Positions 11,600-24,529 of a stretch of DNA of 64,000 nt are shown one piece after another. A model generated the notes under the pieces. The model saw nothing but the letters and a program-made list of their open reading frames with translations. It was not told the DNA's origin and made no database searches. Positions within the stretch are counted from its first letter, which is position 1; the number at the start of each line of letters is the position of its first letter. The position numbers and the translations under genes are program-made. The DNA comes from Campanula takesimana (taxonomy: Eukaryota; Streptophyta; Magnoliopsida; Asterales; Campanulaceae), in contig JAOWBW010000145.1 in assembly GCA_026119855.1 (NCBI GenBank), positions 682,001 to 746,000 of the forward strand, given 5' to 3'.

Positions 11600-12651
11600 A
11601 GCAATAAGCAATTCACGTCATCTCCGAACAATGCCCTCAGAAAAGTCATATGCAACATTGGAAGCTTCCTCAATAAGTTTAGCACCAAAGGTCTCAAGGT
11701 GCTTCGTAATCTACAATCTTTGGGCTACGGCATTACAGTAATCCAAGTAAAGGGCAATATTGGGGCTTCGCAATTGACAATCTTTTTGGGGAACGATACC
11801 TGAGCAATTCAATGTGGGGAATAGTCCTCATGGAACCAAGCAAGCTTCAAGGGTCTCTTGGTACTTCACGTCAAAGGTCTTTCGGTTTGAAAGGAGGACT
11901 CCGATGTTATGAATGAATTTGATGACTTTTGTCAGAACTTACAACGAGATTATGTAGGAAGTATTAGAGAAAAGGAAAAGATTCAATATGCTAAACTCTA
12001 TCAAAACAGGGTTATAGCGGGAAATGCCAATCCCAATATTGCTGCAATTCAGCACCCCCTTCTCCAAGATCAAAAGCAAAAAGTGTGGCTCTTGCGCCTC
12101 AAGCACTAGTTTCATCCGAAGATCCGTCTTTAGTTCAACTCAAGAAGACTCAAGCAAGCATACCCATTTGGGGACCTTATCACACCAAGACCTTATCATC
12201 CGCGACCTCGACAGCACCGCAAGACATTACTGCATCTTTTGACGTAAGCTTTCCACCATTTGGGTACCAACCACGATGAGGCTATCCATCTCCCCAGTAA
12301 GAAGGAGATATTTATCAAGAATCCTACCCGACGGTGCATCCGCTCTCCATGCCGAGCCGATTCCAAGATAATTTGGGGCTTTGCATCGAAAGGTCTTCAC
12401 ATTCCATCATCTCCAAGCCCGCAAACAACAAGTACATGACATTTGGGGCTTAGCAATATCTCGAAGCTTGGTATCAATAATCTTTTCTTGGGACTTGCTC
12501 ACGTCAACAACAAAAGATGATTCATTTGAATAGGCCAAGAGCTGATTTATCTTGGGGCTATGCAAGTCACTCAATATTTGGCATCAAAGGCGTTCTAGGG
12601 GCTACCACTTGGTATCTCGGCATCAAAAGCCTTTTGAAGCCCCATAATCGA
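11600..12651 (+). other. Non-coding interior of Og copy 1 (right part)
   Basis: Resumes Og sequence matching about 34910-35965 and 42530-43570. It holds repeated TTGGGGCTT/GGGGCTA words (near 11758, 12441, 12547 and 12596). At 11909-12109 is a short frame (MNEFDDFCQNLQRD...) whose homologues in copies 2 and 3 carry stops. It may be a coding vestige, which I do not recognise. Cut at 12651 by element B. Confidence 0.55.
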
Positions 12652-14442
12652 TGTCGCGACCCCGACCCCGCGGGCCCGGAACTCGCGAGCTGGACGTCGA
12701 CTTACAACAATACACCAAAATACAGAAGATAAAAATTCCATTTTTATACCCAGAAGGTTTAAAACAAAGTTTTAGAAATCCAAGTTTAACAACTACCATA
12801 TACTTCTAGTATAATCTCCACAAGCTTACACCAAAAATACAAAAGATTACAAATCTTAATGACGTCATTATTGGTAAAACTATACCCAAAAGGTTATACA
12901 TTTAAATAATGCAAACCGATCAATAACAACCTGCCCAAAATCTCAATCCTCTCGACGTTCTCCTCGATCTGCAAATCCTAATCCTTTCCTCCTTGGGGGG
13001 TTAAGGAAAAACAAAGATAAAAGAAAGGGGGTGAGATAAATCTCAATAAGTTACTAATGCAACTACATGACATGCCATAATGCAATAAACAATAATAATA
13101 ATCTCACATAGCACGTATCAATATCATTTAACAGATAGCAGGGGAAATAAACAAGTAACAAAGGATATTGAGCCAAGGTTTCCCCAACAAAGGATATAAC
13201 AATCTGATCAATGGCGATAGGGCCGCATCGAAGAGCAGCATCAATAAGCAGCATCAAAGAGCCGATAAACTAATCAACGATAGCAGCATCATAGCTGAAG
13301 AGAAAACCCGGTACCGGAACCAATAACCAAACGATAACTGAGTATACGACACGTAGTCGCAATCCCTTATAATAGCTAGACTGTTCCCAAAAAAGGAGCT
13401 AGCTCATCTCACATCCAAGGTCAATCTGGAGGAGGGAAATAATGGGGCAAAACAATGGTCAACATTATAATGGACTCGGCTCGTTGCCATTATAATCTTT
13501 TCCATCGCCCGACACAACCACGAATACCAGCTGGACTTTCAAATAAATTCCAAGTAATAAATACTAGCTCAAATAAACACCTAATGATTCCAAAGTAGGG
13601 AACCATACCAAATATCACCAAGAAGATGAAATAAAACCAACCACACATAATAAAGTGCTCAACCATTTCCAAACAATAATTAATCAAATCCCATAATACA
13701 TTTGTTCACGAAGGAACCATTTTCAACACTAGAGTATCCCACAATGTCTATTTAAATTAATTAAAGTGACACCCAAAGTTTATACCTAATATACAAACCA
13801 AGCCTAAACCAAACAAAAGAGAGTGCCAGGAAACAGAGGCGGGCGGGCGCCTAAACAGCGGCGGGCGGGCGCTCATTTGATCAGAAGGTTGGCAGAAGGA
13901 AAATGGTCTGGTAGGCGGGCGCCTGGCTCAATCCGGGCGGGCGCCTGGTCGACGAACTGGGTAGGATTTTCTGCTGGGTTTAACAATGTTCCTTACCAAA
14001 ACAAACCAATTTCTTACCATTTCTCAAATACTCAAAATCAAGACTTCCAATAAGCCCAACAATGAACCAAAACAACTTATAAACTTGAATAGGACCTAAA
14101 TGACAACATCTAGAAACCCAAATCAAGGTTTAAATCCCAACATTCAAAATATCACAAAAATCAATCAAAAATCCAAATGAGTTCTAAACTCAACCAAAAC
14201 ACCATATATATCCACAAAGCATTATACAAACAAGTTATGAATATTTTAGCATAAAAATGGGGGAAAAGCAACTTCTTGAATTTTACGGAATCAGACGGAA
14301 TTCAAATATTTTTGGCTCTACACGATCCTATTGACGATCTAAACACATTTTATAAAATGAGAAATGAGAAATAATGGGAGGAAGATGACTAAAAAGAAGA
14401 GAGAAGGAGGAGATAAATTTACCTTCTACAACCATAAAAGAG
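12652..14442 (-). mobile_element. Left LTR of element B, first segment
   Basis: A minus-strand LTR. In plus orientation it starts TGTCGCGACCCC and continues at 28429-28770 after the element C insertion. The partner LTR is at 31748-33247. A GC-rich cluster lies at about 13838-13950. The left flank is Og interior ending ATCGA. Confidence 0.85.
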
Positions 14443-14963
14443 TGTCGCGACCCCGAACCCCGCGGCCCCGAGACCGCGAGCTGGACGTCGACTTAAAACC
14501 AAAACTATGAAATACCGAAGTTAAAAATTCCATTTTGAACCAAAAGATGATAACACAAGGTTTTACAAATCCAAGATTAAATCAACAATGTACATCCAAC
14601 ATAAGCTCCACAGCTTATACCCAAAAGAATAAAATATACAATTCTTAATGACGTCAATAATGGTAAAACTATCCCCAAAAGGTTATACATTTAAATAATG
14701 TAAACCGATCCATAACAACCTGCCCCAAAATCTCAATCCTCTCGACGTCCTCCTTGAACCGCGAATCCTAATCCTTTTCCTCCTGGGGGGGGGGGTTAAG
14801 GAAAAACAAAGATGGAAATAAACGGGGTGAGATAAAATCTCAGTAAGTTACTAATGCAACTACATGACATGCTAATATGCAATGACCAATATCAATTAAC
14901 ATAAGACAGATAGCAGCGGAATAATAAGTGACATGCTGACGAACGGTAACATCCAATAATCAA

Positions 14964-15245
14964 TCATATAAATAAACATATAACAACAAATGAGAGGCTC
15001 CCTATCGCCAACCGTCCCATACCGGTTGGAAATAACGACCAGCTCATCATGCAACACATAAAGCTGAAATAAACACTCATAAGTGGATACATAGCCAAGG
15101 TTTCACCCAACTGAAGAACCAAATAAAGGTCGCTGCGCAGCTTTAATAAACAACAATTCATCATCTTCATACTAGCATGAAAGCTGAAGAGAAACCCGGT
15201 ACCGGAACCAATAACAATGAGAGTGTCACAAAGGAAAAGAGCCAT
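14964..15245 (-). other. Hydrophobic 93-aa open frame inside LTR C1
   Basis: A sense-strand frame with several hydrophobic stretches, open in all three LTR C copies (also 20635-20916 and 26246-26527). A related frame with shared GETL-YPL--VYF and GFLFS words occurs in the right LTR of element B (32162-32461). The left B LTR keeps only part. It could be chance within a conserved LTR; I do not call it a gene. Confidence 0.25.
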
Positions 15246-16230
15246 GCCACAAAGTCATGCTCGGTAGCTAGATACATTCACAAAGGAAGCTAACTTATCC
15301 CTTCCAAGGCCAATCTGGAAAAGGGGGTATAGAAGGGGGAAAACAATGGTCAACATTATAATGGACTTGGCTTTGCCATTATAATCTTTCCCATCGCCCG
15401 ATGCAACAAATATGCCAGCTGGGCTTCCAAATAAATGCTAAGTAATAAATACTAGCTTAAATAAACAATTTAAGGTTCCAAAGTAGGGAACCATACCAAT
15501 TAATCACCATAAAAGATGCAAACGATTACTCAAGAAGAGTTCAACAACAATAGCACAAGGAGTTTCTCATAAAAGAGTCCAACAACATTGACCATTAAAA
15601 CATAATGATTGCAAGATAAGGCACGTAGCAAATACATCCTAAATATGATACCCACAAGTTAATCATAAAGAGCACAACCCAAACGGTCGCTCACCAATGG
15701 CACAATGACTATTACCAAAATGATCATAAACATTTACTCAAAAGATATACTAGGACTATGAACTCAACCATCTCATCACACCTGGAATTCCAAATAAGAA
15801 ATCCGAATGAATACATCTTAAGGTTAATCAAACCGTAGGTACCCAATTGCCAATTCAAGTTTTATCTCCGTTCATAACGAACCCATTCTAAACACCCCAA
15901 ACGAATCCGAAAGGTTACACTTATTAGAACATGATCACGACAGGACTAAACCCTACACCTTGGTGTTCAATAACAACCCTCTAGGTACTATAGGACATCG
16001 CCTAAAACCTAGACCAAGTCTTACTCGAAATTCAATTCGGTTGGAACAAACACGAACATATCATAAGATGCCCAAACAATACTTGATCAAATTACATAAC
16101 TCTATTGTTCACAAAGGAACCAATTTTAATTACTAAAGTGTTCCACGGTGTTATCTTAAGTTAATTAGGAGAAGGAAACCTAAACTAGGTAAGCCATTAG
16201 TCTTAAACCAAGCAAAAAGGTCAAAATCCC

Positions 16231-16350
16231 AAGCAGGCGGGCGGGCGGGCGCTCGGGCAGGGGCAGGCGCGCGCTTGTTTCAACAGAAGGTTTGATCGCT
16301 GGAAAAAGGGGTGCAGGCGGGCGCCTGGGCAAGGGCAGGCGGGCGCCTGG
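16231..16350 (-). repeat. GC-rich cluster in LTR C1
   Basis: Runs of GGCGGGCGGGCGC and GGCGGGCGCC units, with copy number differing between C1, C2 (about 21905-22005) and C3 (about 27517-27608). The variation suggests slippage. Confidence 0.65.
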
Positions 16351-17172
16351 TCTACGCATTGGCCAAGAACAGAGCTGGGTAATGCCATTTTCGACCAAAA
16401 CCACAATCCATCATTCAAGTATCAAAATCAAAGCTTCCCAATACATTTCTAAAGCTCCTAAACAACACCCAACCTAAAGGGAACCTAAATAACACCCTTT
16501 AATCACCCAAACCAACATCAAATCCCCACATTCAAGATTTCACCATTTTTACCCAAAAACTCAAATAAATTCAAAATAAATTCTATACTCAACCAAACTT
16601 CAAATATAACACATCAAGCATTATATAAACATGATATGAACATTTTAGCATAAAAATGGGGGGAAAGTAACTTACTTGAATTTTCTCAAAGGTGTCGGAA
16701 CTCGAAATTTCTTGGCTTCCTACGATCCTATCGACGATCTAAACAAGATTCATGTTTTAAGAAATGAGAAATAATGAGAGGAAGAGAAAGAAAATGAAGA
16801 CAGAAGTGAGAGGAAGAAACTTACCCAATGGATAGAGAGAGAGGGAGAGATTGCTGGGAGAGAGGGAAAAGTGAGGTGAGGGTGAAAGAGAGGGAGGTGA
16901 GGGGAAAAGAGGGAGTAAGTAGGATGATTAGAGAATTTACACATAGACCCCCTCCCCTACACACTAACACAATACTTACACTCCCTACTAACCATTAAGA
17001 CCCAACAATACTACACTAACCCAAATAAAATGCTAGGCATAAATTATTATAACACATACAAAGCACACATAATTCATTAATTAAATAATAATTTAAATGA
17101 ATAAATGAGCAAATAAATAAATGATAATTATTTATTACTAATAAAATAGAGCCTAGTTTTCGGGTCGTGACA

Positions 17173-17190
17173 TTCACTCCCCCTTAAAGA
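17173..17190 (-). promoter_or_regulatory. Polypurine tract, C interior 1
   Basis: On the minus strand TCTTTAAGGGGGAGTGAA immediately precedes the LTR start TGTCACGACC. The same arrangement is seen at 22825-22842 and, slightly changed, at 28771-28788 for element B. Confidence 0.8.
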
Positions 17191-18984
17191 TAATTCGACC
17201 CGAATTTTAACGAGACTTACCCGAAAGACTAATTAGCTACGGATACGATAGTTCCGCATTTCTCAAATTCCTCAATTGTCCAATCTAACCCACTAAAAGG
17301 TAACCTTAAGTAATGCTTACGATAACACCACCTCTCGAACCGAATCATTCCATTATTATCTTCATTACTAATCAAAATCCGTACTAAAAATCGAAGAATC
17401 CAAATTAATTCCACACATAATTCTCGAGGTATTTCAAGCTCGCCTTATTCATAACCTTAACTACACCGCAAAGGTACTTCCATTTGTAAATCGCATACTT
17501 AGTATTATTCCCCAGAAATTCAAAACATTACCATCTCAAGCTAAATTAGCTTTTTAATATATGAAGAGCTAAAGAAATTTTCCATCCCCATAATATTCAC
17601 CAAAGGCTATATCTATAAGGATTCCCATTATAGTGCTCTCGCTCTAGGTAGCACCTTAAACTAGGGGTGTAATATAAACCCAAAATTTTAATACAAAATG
17701 TTCACTTAAATCTACGCCATAATATCATCGTCATAACACTCCAATCCCTGAAAGCCTAAAATAATTACGAATACTCAATAGTCCGAAAATGATTTAAATT
17801 TTATCTTCAAGGGATTTACTCTAACTCCCTTTTTAGTTAATAATCTGTGCTCATATACCCAAGGAAATCTACAAATCTCAAATCCTCAATAACTAACCCA
17901 AGTTAGTCTTTCACGCATACATTTATTAACCTAATGATACTTAGGTTCAATAGTACTACCGTCATGATAAACCAATTAGCTAGCAACGTTCCAACTGACC
18001 CAATACCAATTCATGATATTCTTTAATTATGCCCAAGTATTGATAATCAACTTCCTTCACATACCCTTGATCCAATTCGGGAAACGCCACCAAGAAGGGA
18101 TTTAGAACCATAGAACCACTATCTAACCAAAATTTTAAAATGCCTTTAACATAGATTGAGAAATTATTACTCTCCCAACCTGTACTTAGTCCTTTCTAAC
18201 TTAACACGCTAACCACCATTAATGATCAGAACTCCTACAACAAACTCATCATCCATAACAAATCGTACACCTCACCATACTAATCCATTCCGATGCATTC
18301 ACGGAGATGTACTAAAAGTAAACAAAAATCTCCTATCCAGAAATCCTCTATTTGAATCCTCAACTCTTATAACCCAACCGATGCCATAAGGACATTGATC
18401 TAAATATTAGCACTACAACCTTGTACCATAACAACTCAATTTAACCCAAGCTTCTCCTCAAACACTGGGTACTATTCGGAAGAAAATGAAAATCTTACGA
18501 ATGATATATACAACCAAAAAATTGACCGAAACTAAATACTCGGATTTCAATTAAGAAAAGATAGGTATAACTCTACCCAAAGGAATGGTCTCAAACAGTT
18601 TTAAGAAATTAGGAATGGAGAATATAACAATCCCCTACAACAATAGATTAAAGCAATAGTAACATCAAAATCTTGTAATAGCAACATGGCTAATTTAGCA
18701 GGTGAGACATAACCATACTTAAGCACATCATAAGCACATAAGACTTCATCAGATACCCTAAACTCCTCCATAGGAGTAGACACCTACAACACATAAGTCA
18801 AAGACTCAGAAGAAATAAATGCAACTAAATGCACAGAAACACATAAATGCGATGATCCTAAAATGCACGCGCTCGCTCTCACGACGCAAAATAATACCTC
18901 CTGAAATTATCCGTTACCTGGTGAGTGCTGATTGATTGCAAATACTCTACCCGAAACCTTGGGCTTCCCCAAAGCATCCCTCTT
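17191..18984 (-). other. C interior 1, pol-less region
   Basis: Homologous to 22843-24600 and to 28789-30600 of element B. A protease-like vestige lies at about 18601-18900 (SSH-CVSVH, then STPMEEFRVSDEVLCAYDVLKYG). No RT, RNase H or integrase motif was found. With only about 2.9 kb of interior, element C is non-autonomous. Confidence 0.6.
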
Positions 18985-19998
18985 CTAACCCTGTGGTATT
19001 CCAGTTCCTGTCCCCGATGACTGAACTCTAAACCTCGGACAATCTTTAACGAAGTGTCCCAACTGACCACACTTCACACATTTTCCTTGCTTCTTCCAAC
19101 ACTTGTCTTCTGAGTGTCCTTTCCTCTGACAGTAGCTTCAGACTTTCCCATTTTGTGTCCCTTTATTAGAACCTTGATTTCCTACTGTTGGTTGCCCTTG
19201 AAGTTGCCCTCTGAATTGAGTTTGCACTCCAGAATTACCTCTGTTATCCGAATGTTGCTGTTGTGACTTACTCAGCCCTCTTTGCTTACCCGGGTTAACC
19301 ATCTCAGTCTTCCTTTTGTGTTCCCCAATATCCTGCTCAATCAAGTAGGCTCGATCCACCGCATCCTGAAAAGGTTGAATTCTTTGGGCTAAAAGTTGAG
19401 TCCTAATAGCTGTCTTCAAACCCATGATCAATCTCATCGCTTTCTGCTCCTCGGTCAGCACAAGGTAGTCACAACACCTGGCTAATTCTGCGAACTTAGC
19501 CGAGTACTGTGCTACTGACATCATGCCTTGCTCCAAGCTGAGGAACTCGATCTCTTTCCGGTTTTGATCCACTAGAGAGATAAAATGATCCTTGAATTTC
19601 CTCATGAACCACTCCCAAGGATATGGTACAAGAGTCGCATCCCAACTGGTCTTCAGTGCCTTCCACCAATGTTCCGTAGCACCCACGAGCTTATAAGCTG
19701 CAAACAGAACCCTATCCTCATCAGTGCAACCAAAGACATCGTAGATTTTCTCCATCGATTCTATCCATAGCTCGGCTTTCTTCACATCCGGCTCACCGTC
19801 GTACTCACTTGGTTTCAACTTTAAGAACTGCTCCAACCCATATCGCGGAGGTGCTACATGTTCCTCTCTCGGCCCTTGGTCATGAATTGATTTCACGGCC
19901 GCTTCAAACCTCCCTTAAAACATTGCACGGTTTTCTTCCCGAAGATCATTCTGATTCTGAGCCCCACTAGAACCTTCACCTGTCCTTCTTCTAGCCAT
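18985..19998 (-). pseudogene. Gag of element C, copy 1 (broken)
   Basis: The start ATG at 19998 is kept. A TAA interrupts the early part. A 252-aa frame then runs from 19896 to 19138 and contains a full capsid-type Gag region (conserved WIESMEKIYDVF, WWKALK, VAQYSAKFAELARCCDYL, MGLKTAIR segments). A TGA at 19138 replaces the first knuckle cysteine codon of copy 2. Two CCHC knuckles follow in frame until a TAG at 18985. The family is Ty3 Gag (Retrotrans_gag type). Its lesions differ from those of copy 2. Confidence 0.75.
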
Positions 19999-20103
19999 TG
20001 AGAACAATTACATGTATAAAACATCAACCGTTACTCACTCCGAACACAACTACCCTCCTAGGTCGTTCTAGCCACCTATACCGATACTTAGAGCTAAACC
20101 ATA

Positions 20104-20115
20104 GCTCTGATACCA
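20104..20115 (-). promoter_or_regulatory. Primer-binding site, C interior 1
   Basis: Minus-strand TGGTATCAGAGC next to the LTR end (plus-strand start of LTR C2 at 20118). Initiator-Met type. Copy 2 has the same at 25714-25725. Element B has a mutated version at 31734-31745 (GATCTGATACCA on the plus strand). Confidence 0.85.
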
Positions 20116-20117
20116 AC

Positions 20118-22824
20118 TGTCGCGACCCCAAACCCCGCGGGCCCGAGACCGCGAGCTGGACGTCGACTTAAAACCAAAACTATGAAATACCGAAGTTAAA
20201 AATTCCATTTGAACCAAAAGATGATAACACAAGGTTTTACAAATCCAAGATTAAATCAACAATGTACATCCAACATAAGCTCCACAGCTTATACCCAAAA
20301 GAATAAAATATACAATTCTTAATGACGTCAATAATGGTAAAACTATCCCCAAAAGGTTATACATTTAAATAATGTAAACCGATCCATAACAACCTGCCCC
20401 AAAATCTCAATCTTCTCGACGTCCTCCTTGAACCGCGAATCCTAATCCTTTTCTTCCTGGGGGGGGTTAAGGAAAAACAAAGATGGAAATAAACGGGGTG
20501 AGATAAAATCTCAGTAAGTTACTAATGCAACTACATGACATGCTAATATGCAATGACCAATAGCAATTAACATAAGACAGATAGCAGCGGAATAATAAGT
20601 GACATGCTGACGAACGGTAACATCCAATAATCAATCATATAAATAAACATATAACAACAAATGAGAGGCTCCCTATCGCCAACCGTCCCATACCGGTTGG
20701 AAATAACGACCAGCTCATCATGCAACACATAAAGCTGAAATAAACACTCATAAGTGGATACATAGCCAAGGTTTCACCCAACTGAAGAACCAAATAAAGG
20801 TCACTGCGCAGCTTTAATAAACAACAATTCATCATCTTCATACTAGCATGAAAGCTGAAGAGAAACCCGGTACCGGAACCAATAACAATGAGAGTGTCAC
20901 AAAGGACAAGAGCCATGCCACAAAGTCATGCTCGGTAGCTAGATACATTCATAAAGGAAGCTAACTTATCCCTTCCAAGGCCAATCTGGAAAAAGGGGTA
21001 TAGAAGGGGGAAAAACAATGGTCAACATTATAATGGACTTGGCTTTGCCATTATAATCTTTCCCATCGCCCGATGCAACAAATATGCCAGCTGGGCTTCC
21101 AAATAAATGCTAAGTAATAAATACTAGCTTAAATAAACAATTTAAGGTTCCAAAGTAGGGAACCATACCAATTAATCACCATAAAAGATGCAAACGATTA
21201 CTCAAGAAGAGTTCAACAACAATAGCACAAGGAGTTTCTCATAAAAGAGTCCAACAACATTGACCATTAAAACATAATGATTGCAAGATAAGGCACGTAG
21301 CAAATACATCCTAAATATGATACCCACAAGTTAATCATAAAGAGCACAACCCAAACGGTAGCTCACCAATGGCACAATGACTATTACCAAAATGATCATA
21401 AACATTTACTCAAAAGATATACTAGGACTATGAACTCAACCATCTCATCACACCTGGAATTCCAAATAAGAAATCCGAATGAATACATCTTAAGGTTAAT
21501 CAAACCGTAGGTACCCAATTGCCAATTCAAGCTTTATCTCCATTCATAACGAACCCATTCTAAACACCCCAAACGAATCCGAAAGGTTACACTTATTAGA
21601 ACATGATCACGACAGGACTAAACCCTACACCTTGGTGTTCAATAACAACCCTCTAGGTACTATAGGACATCGCCTAAAACCTAGACCAAGTCTTACTCGA
21701 AATTCAATTTGGTTGGAACAAACACGAACACATCATAAGATGCCCAAACAATACTTGATCAAATTACATAACTCTATTGTTCACAAAGGAACAATTTTAA
21801 TTACTAAAGTGTTCCACGGTGTTATCTTAAGTTAATTAGGAGAAGGAAACCTAAACTAGGTAAGCCATTAGTCTTAAACCAAGCAAAAAGGTCAAAATCC
21901 CAAGCAGGCGGGCGGGCGGGCGGGCGCTCGGGCAGGGGCAGGCGCGCGCTTGTTTCAACAGAAGGTTTGATCGCTGGAAAAAGGGGTGCTGGCGGGCGCC
22001 TGGTCTACGCATTGGCCAAGAACAGAGCTAGGTAATGCCATTTTCGACCAAAACCACAATCCATCATTCAAGTATCAAAATCAAAGCTTCCAATACATTT
22101 CTAAAGCTCCTAAACAACACCCAACCTAAAGGGAACCTAAATAACACCCTTTAATCACCCAAACCAACACCAAATCCCCACATTCAAGATTTCACCATTT
22201 TTACCCAAAAACTCAAATAAATTCAAAATAAATTCTATACTCAACCAAACTTCAAATATAACACATCAAGCATTATATAAACATGATATGAACATTTTAG
22301 CATAAAAATGGGGGGAAAGTAACTTACTTGAATTTTCTCAAAGGTGTCGGAACTCGAAATTTCTTGGCTTCCTACGATCCTATCGACGATCTAAACAAGA
22401 TTCATGTTTTAAGAAATGAGAAATAATGAGAGGAAGAGAAAGAAAATGAAGACAGAAGTGAGAGGAAGAAACTTACCCAATGGATAGAGAGAGAGGGAGA
22501 GATTGCTGGGAGAGAGGGAAAAGTGAGGTGAGGGTGAAAGAGAGGGAGGTGAGGGGAAAAGAGGGAGTAAGTAGGATGATTAGAGAATTTACACATAGAC
22601 CCCCTCCCCTACACACTAACACAATACTTACACTCCCTACTAACCATTAAGACCCAACAATACTACACTAACCCAAATAAAATGCTAGGCATAAATTATT
22701 ATAACACATACAAAGCACACATAATTCATTAATTAAATAATAATTTAAATGAATAAATGAGCAAATAAATAAATGATAATTATTTATTACTAATAAAATA
22801 GAGCCTAGTTTTCGGGTCGTGACA
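20118..22824 (-). mobile_element. LTR C2 (shared middle LTR)
   Basis: It has a PBS on its left side (20104-20115) and a PPT on its right (22825-22842), so it serves as 5' LTR of interior 1 and 3' LTR of interior 2. There is no target duplication around it. This is the hallmark of tandem elements made by unequal recombination. Confidence 0.9.
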
Positions 22825-24529
22825 TTCACTCCCCCTTAAAGATAATTCGACCCGAATTTTAACAAGACTTACCCGAAAGACTAATTAGCTACGGATACGA
22901 TAGTTCCGCATTTCTCAAATTCCTCAATTGTCCAATCTAACCCACTAAAAGGTAACCTTAAGTAATGCTTACGATAACACCACCTCTCGAACCGAATCAT
23001 TCCATTATTATCTTCGTTACTAATCAAAATCCGTACTAAAAATCGAAGAATCCAAATTAATTCCACACATAATTCTCGAGGTATCTCAAGCTCTCCTTAT
23101 TTATAACCTTAACTACACCGCAAAGGTACTTCCATTTGTAAATCGCATACTTAGTATTATGCCCCAGAAATTCAAAACATTACCATCTCGAGCTAAATTA
23201 TCTTTTTAATATATGAAGAGCTAAAGAAATTTTCCATCCCCATAATATTCACCAAATGCTATATCTCTAAGGATTCCCATTATAGTGCTCTCGCTCTAGG
23301 TAGCACCTTAAACTAGGGGTGTAATATAAACCCAAAATTTTAATACAAAATGTTCAGTTAAATCTATGCCATAATATCATCGTCATAACACTCCAATCCT
23401 TGAAAGCCTTAAATAATTACGAATACTCAATAGTCCGAAAATGATTTAAATTTTATCTTCAAGGGATTTCCTCTAACTCCCTTTTTAGTTAATAATCTGT
23501 GCTCATATACCCAAGGAAATGTACAAATCTCAAATCCTCAATAACTAACCCAAGTTAGTCTTTCACGCATACATTTATTAACCTAATGATACTTAGGTTC
23601 AATAGTACTACCGTCATAATAAACCAATTAGCTAGCAACGTTCCAACTGACCCAATACCAATTCATGATATTCCTTAATTATGCCCAAGTATTGATAATC
23701 AACTTCCTTCACATACCCTTGATCCAATTCGGGAAACGCCACCAAGAAGGGATTTAGAACCATAGAACCACTATCTAACCAAAATTTTAAAATGCCTTTA
23801 ACATAGATTGAGAAATTATTACTCTCCCAACATGTACTTAGTCCTTTCTAACTTAACACGCTTACCACCATTAATGATCGGAACTCCTACAACAAACTCA
23901 TCATCCATAACAAATCGTACACCTCACCATACTAATCCATTCCGATGCATTTACGGAGATGTACTAAAAGTAACAAAAATCTCCTATCCAGAAATCCTCA
24001 ATTTGAATCCTCAACTCTTATAACCCAACCGATGCCATAAGGACATTGATCTAAATATTATCACTACAACCTTGTACCATAACAACTCAATTTAACCCAA
24101 GCTTCTCCTCAAACACTGGGTACTATTCGGAAGAAAACGAAAATCTTACGAATGATATATACACCCAACAAATTGACCGAAACTAAATACTCGGATTTCA
24201 ATTAAGAAAAGATAGGTATAACTCTACCCAAAGGAACGGTCTCAAACAGTTTTAAGAAATTAGGAATGGAGAATATAACAATCCCCTACAACAATAGATT
24301 AAAGCAATAGTAACATCAAAATCTTGTAATAGCAACATGGCTAATTTAGCAGGTGAGACATAACCATACTTAAGCACATCATAAGCACATAAGACTTCAT
24401 CAGATACCCTAAACTCCTTCATAGGAGTAGACACCTACAACACATAAGTCAAAGACTCAGAAGAAATAAATGCAACTAAATGCACAGAAACACATAAATG
24501 TGATGATCCTAAAATGCACGCGCTCGCTC
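22825..24529 (-). other. C interior 2, PPT and pol-less region
   Basis: Near-identical to 17173-18880, with scattered substitutions and small indels. It contains the PPT (22825-22842) and the protease vestige (about 24252-24500). No pol enzyme is recognisable. Confidence 0.6.

Larger units (their letters stand above)
14443..17172 (-). mobile_element. LTR C1 (first LTR of tandem element C)
   Basis: A 2.73 kb LTR from TGTCGCGACC to GGTCGTGACA in plus orientation, so the element lies on the minus strand. It is nearly identical to 20118-22824 and 25728-28428. It carries one extra copy of a GGGCAAGGGCAGGCGGGCGCC-type unit (about 16320-16350) that C2 and C3 lack. The preceding five bases are AAGAG. 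Confidence 0.9.

Noticed and set aside
13838..13950. CpG island of a host gene promoter
   Set aside because: The GC-rich block is inside an LTR, repeated in the partner LTR, and no host coding sequence lies nearby.
16750..16944. Ser/Pro/Phe-rich small frames in LTRs C (also 22402-22596)
   Set aside because: Encoded by a GA/CT-rich low-complexity tract; C3 differs by indels and breaks the frame.
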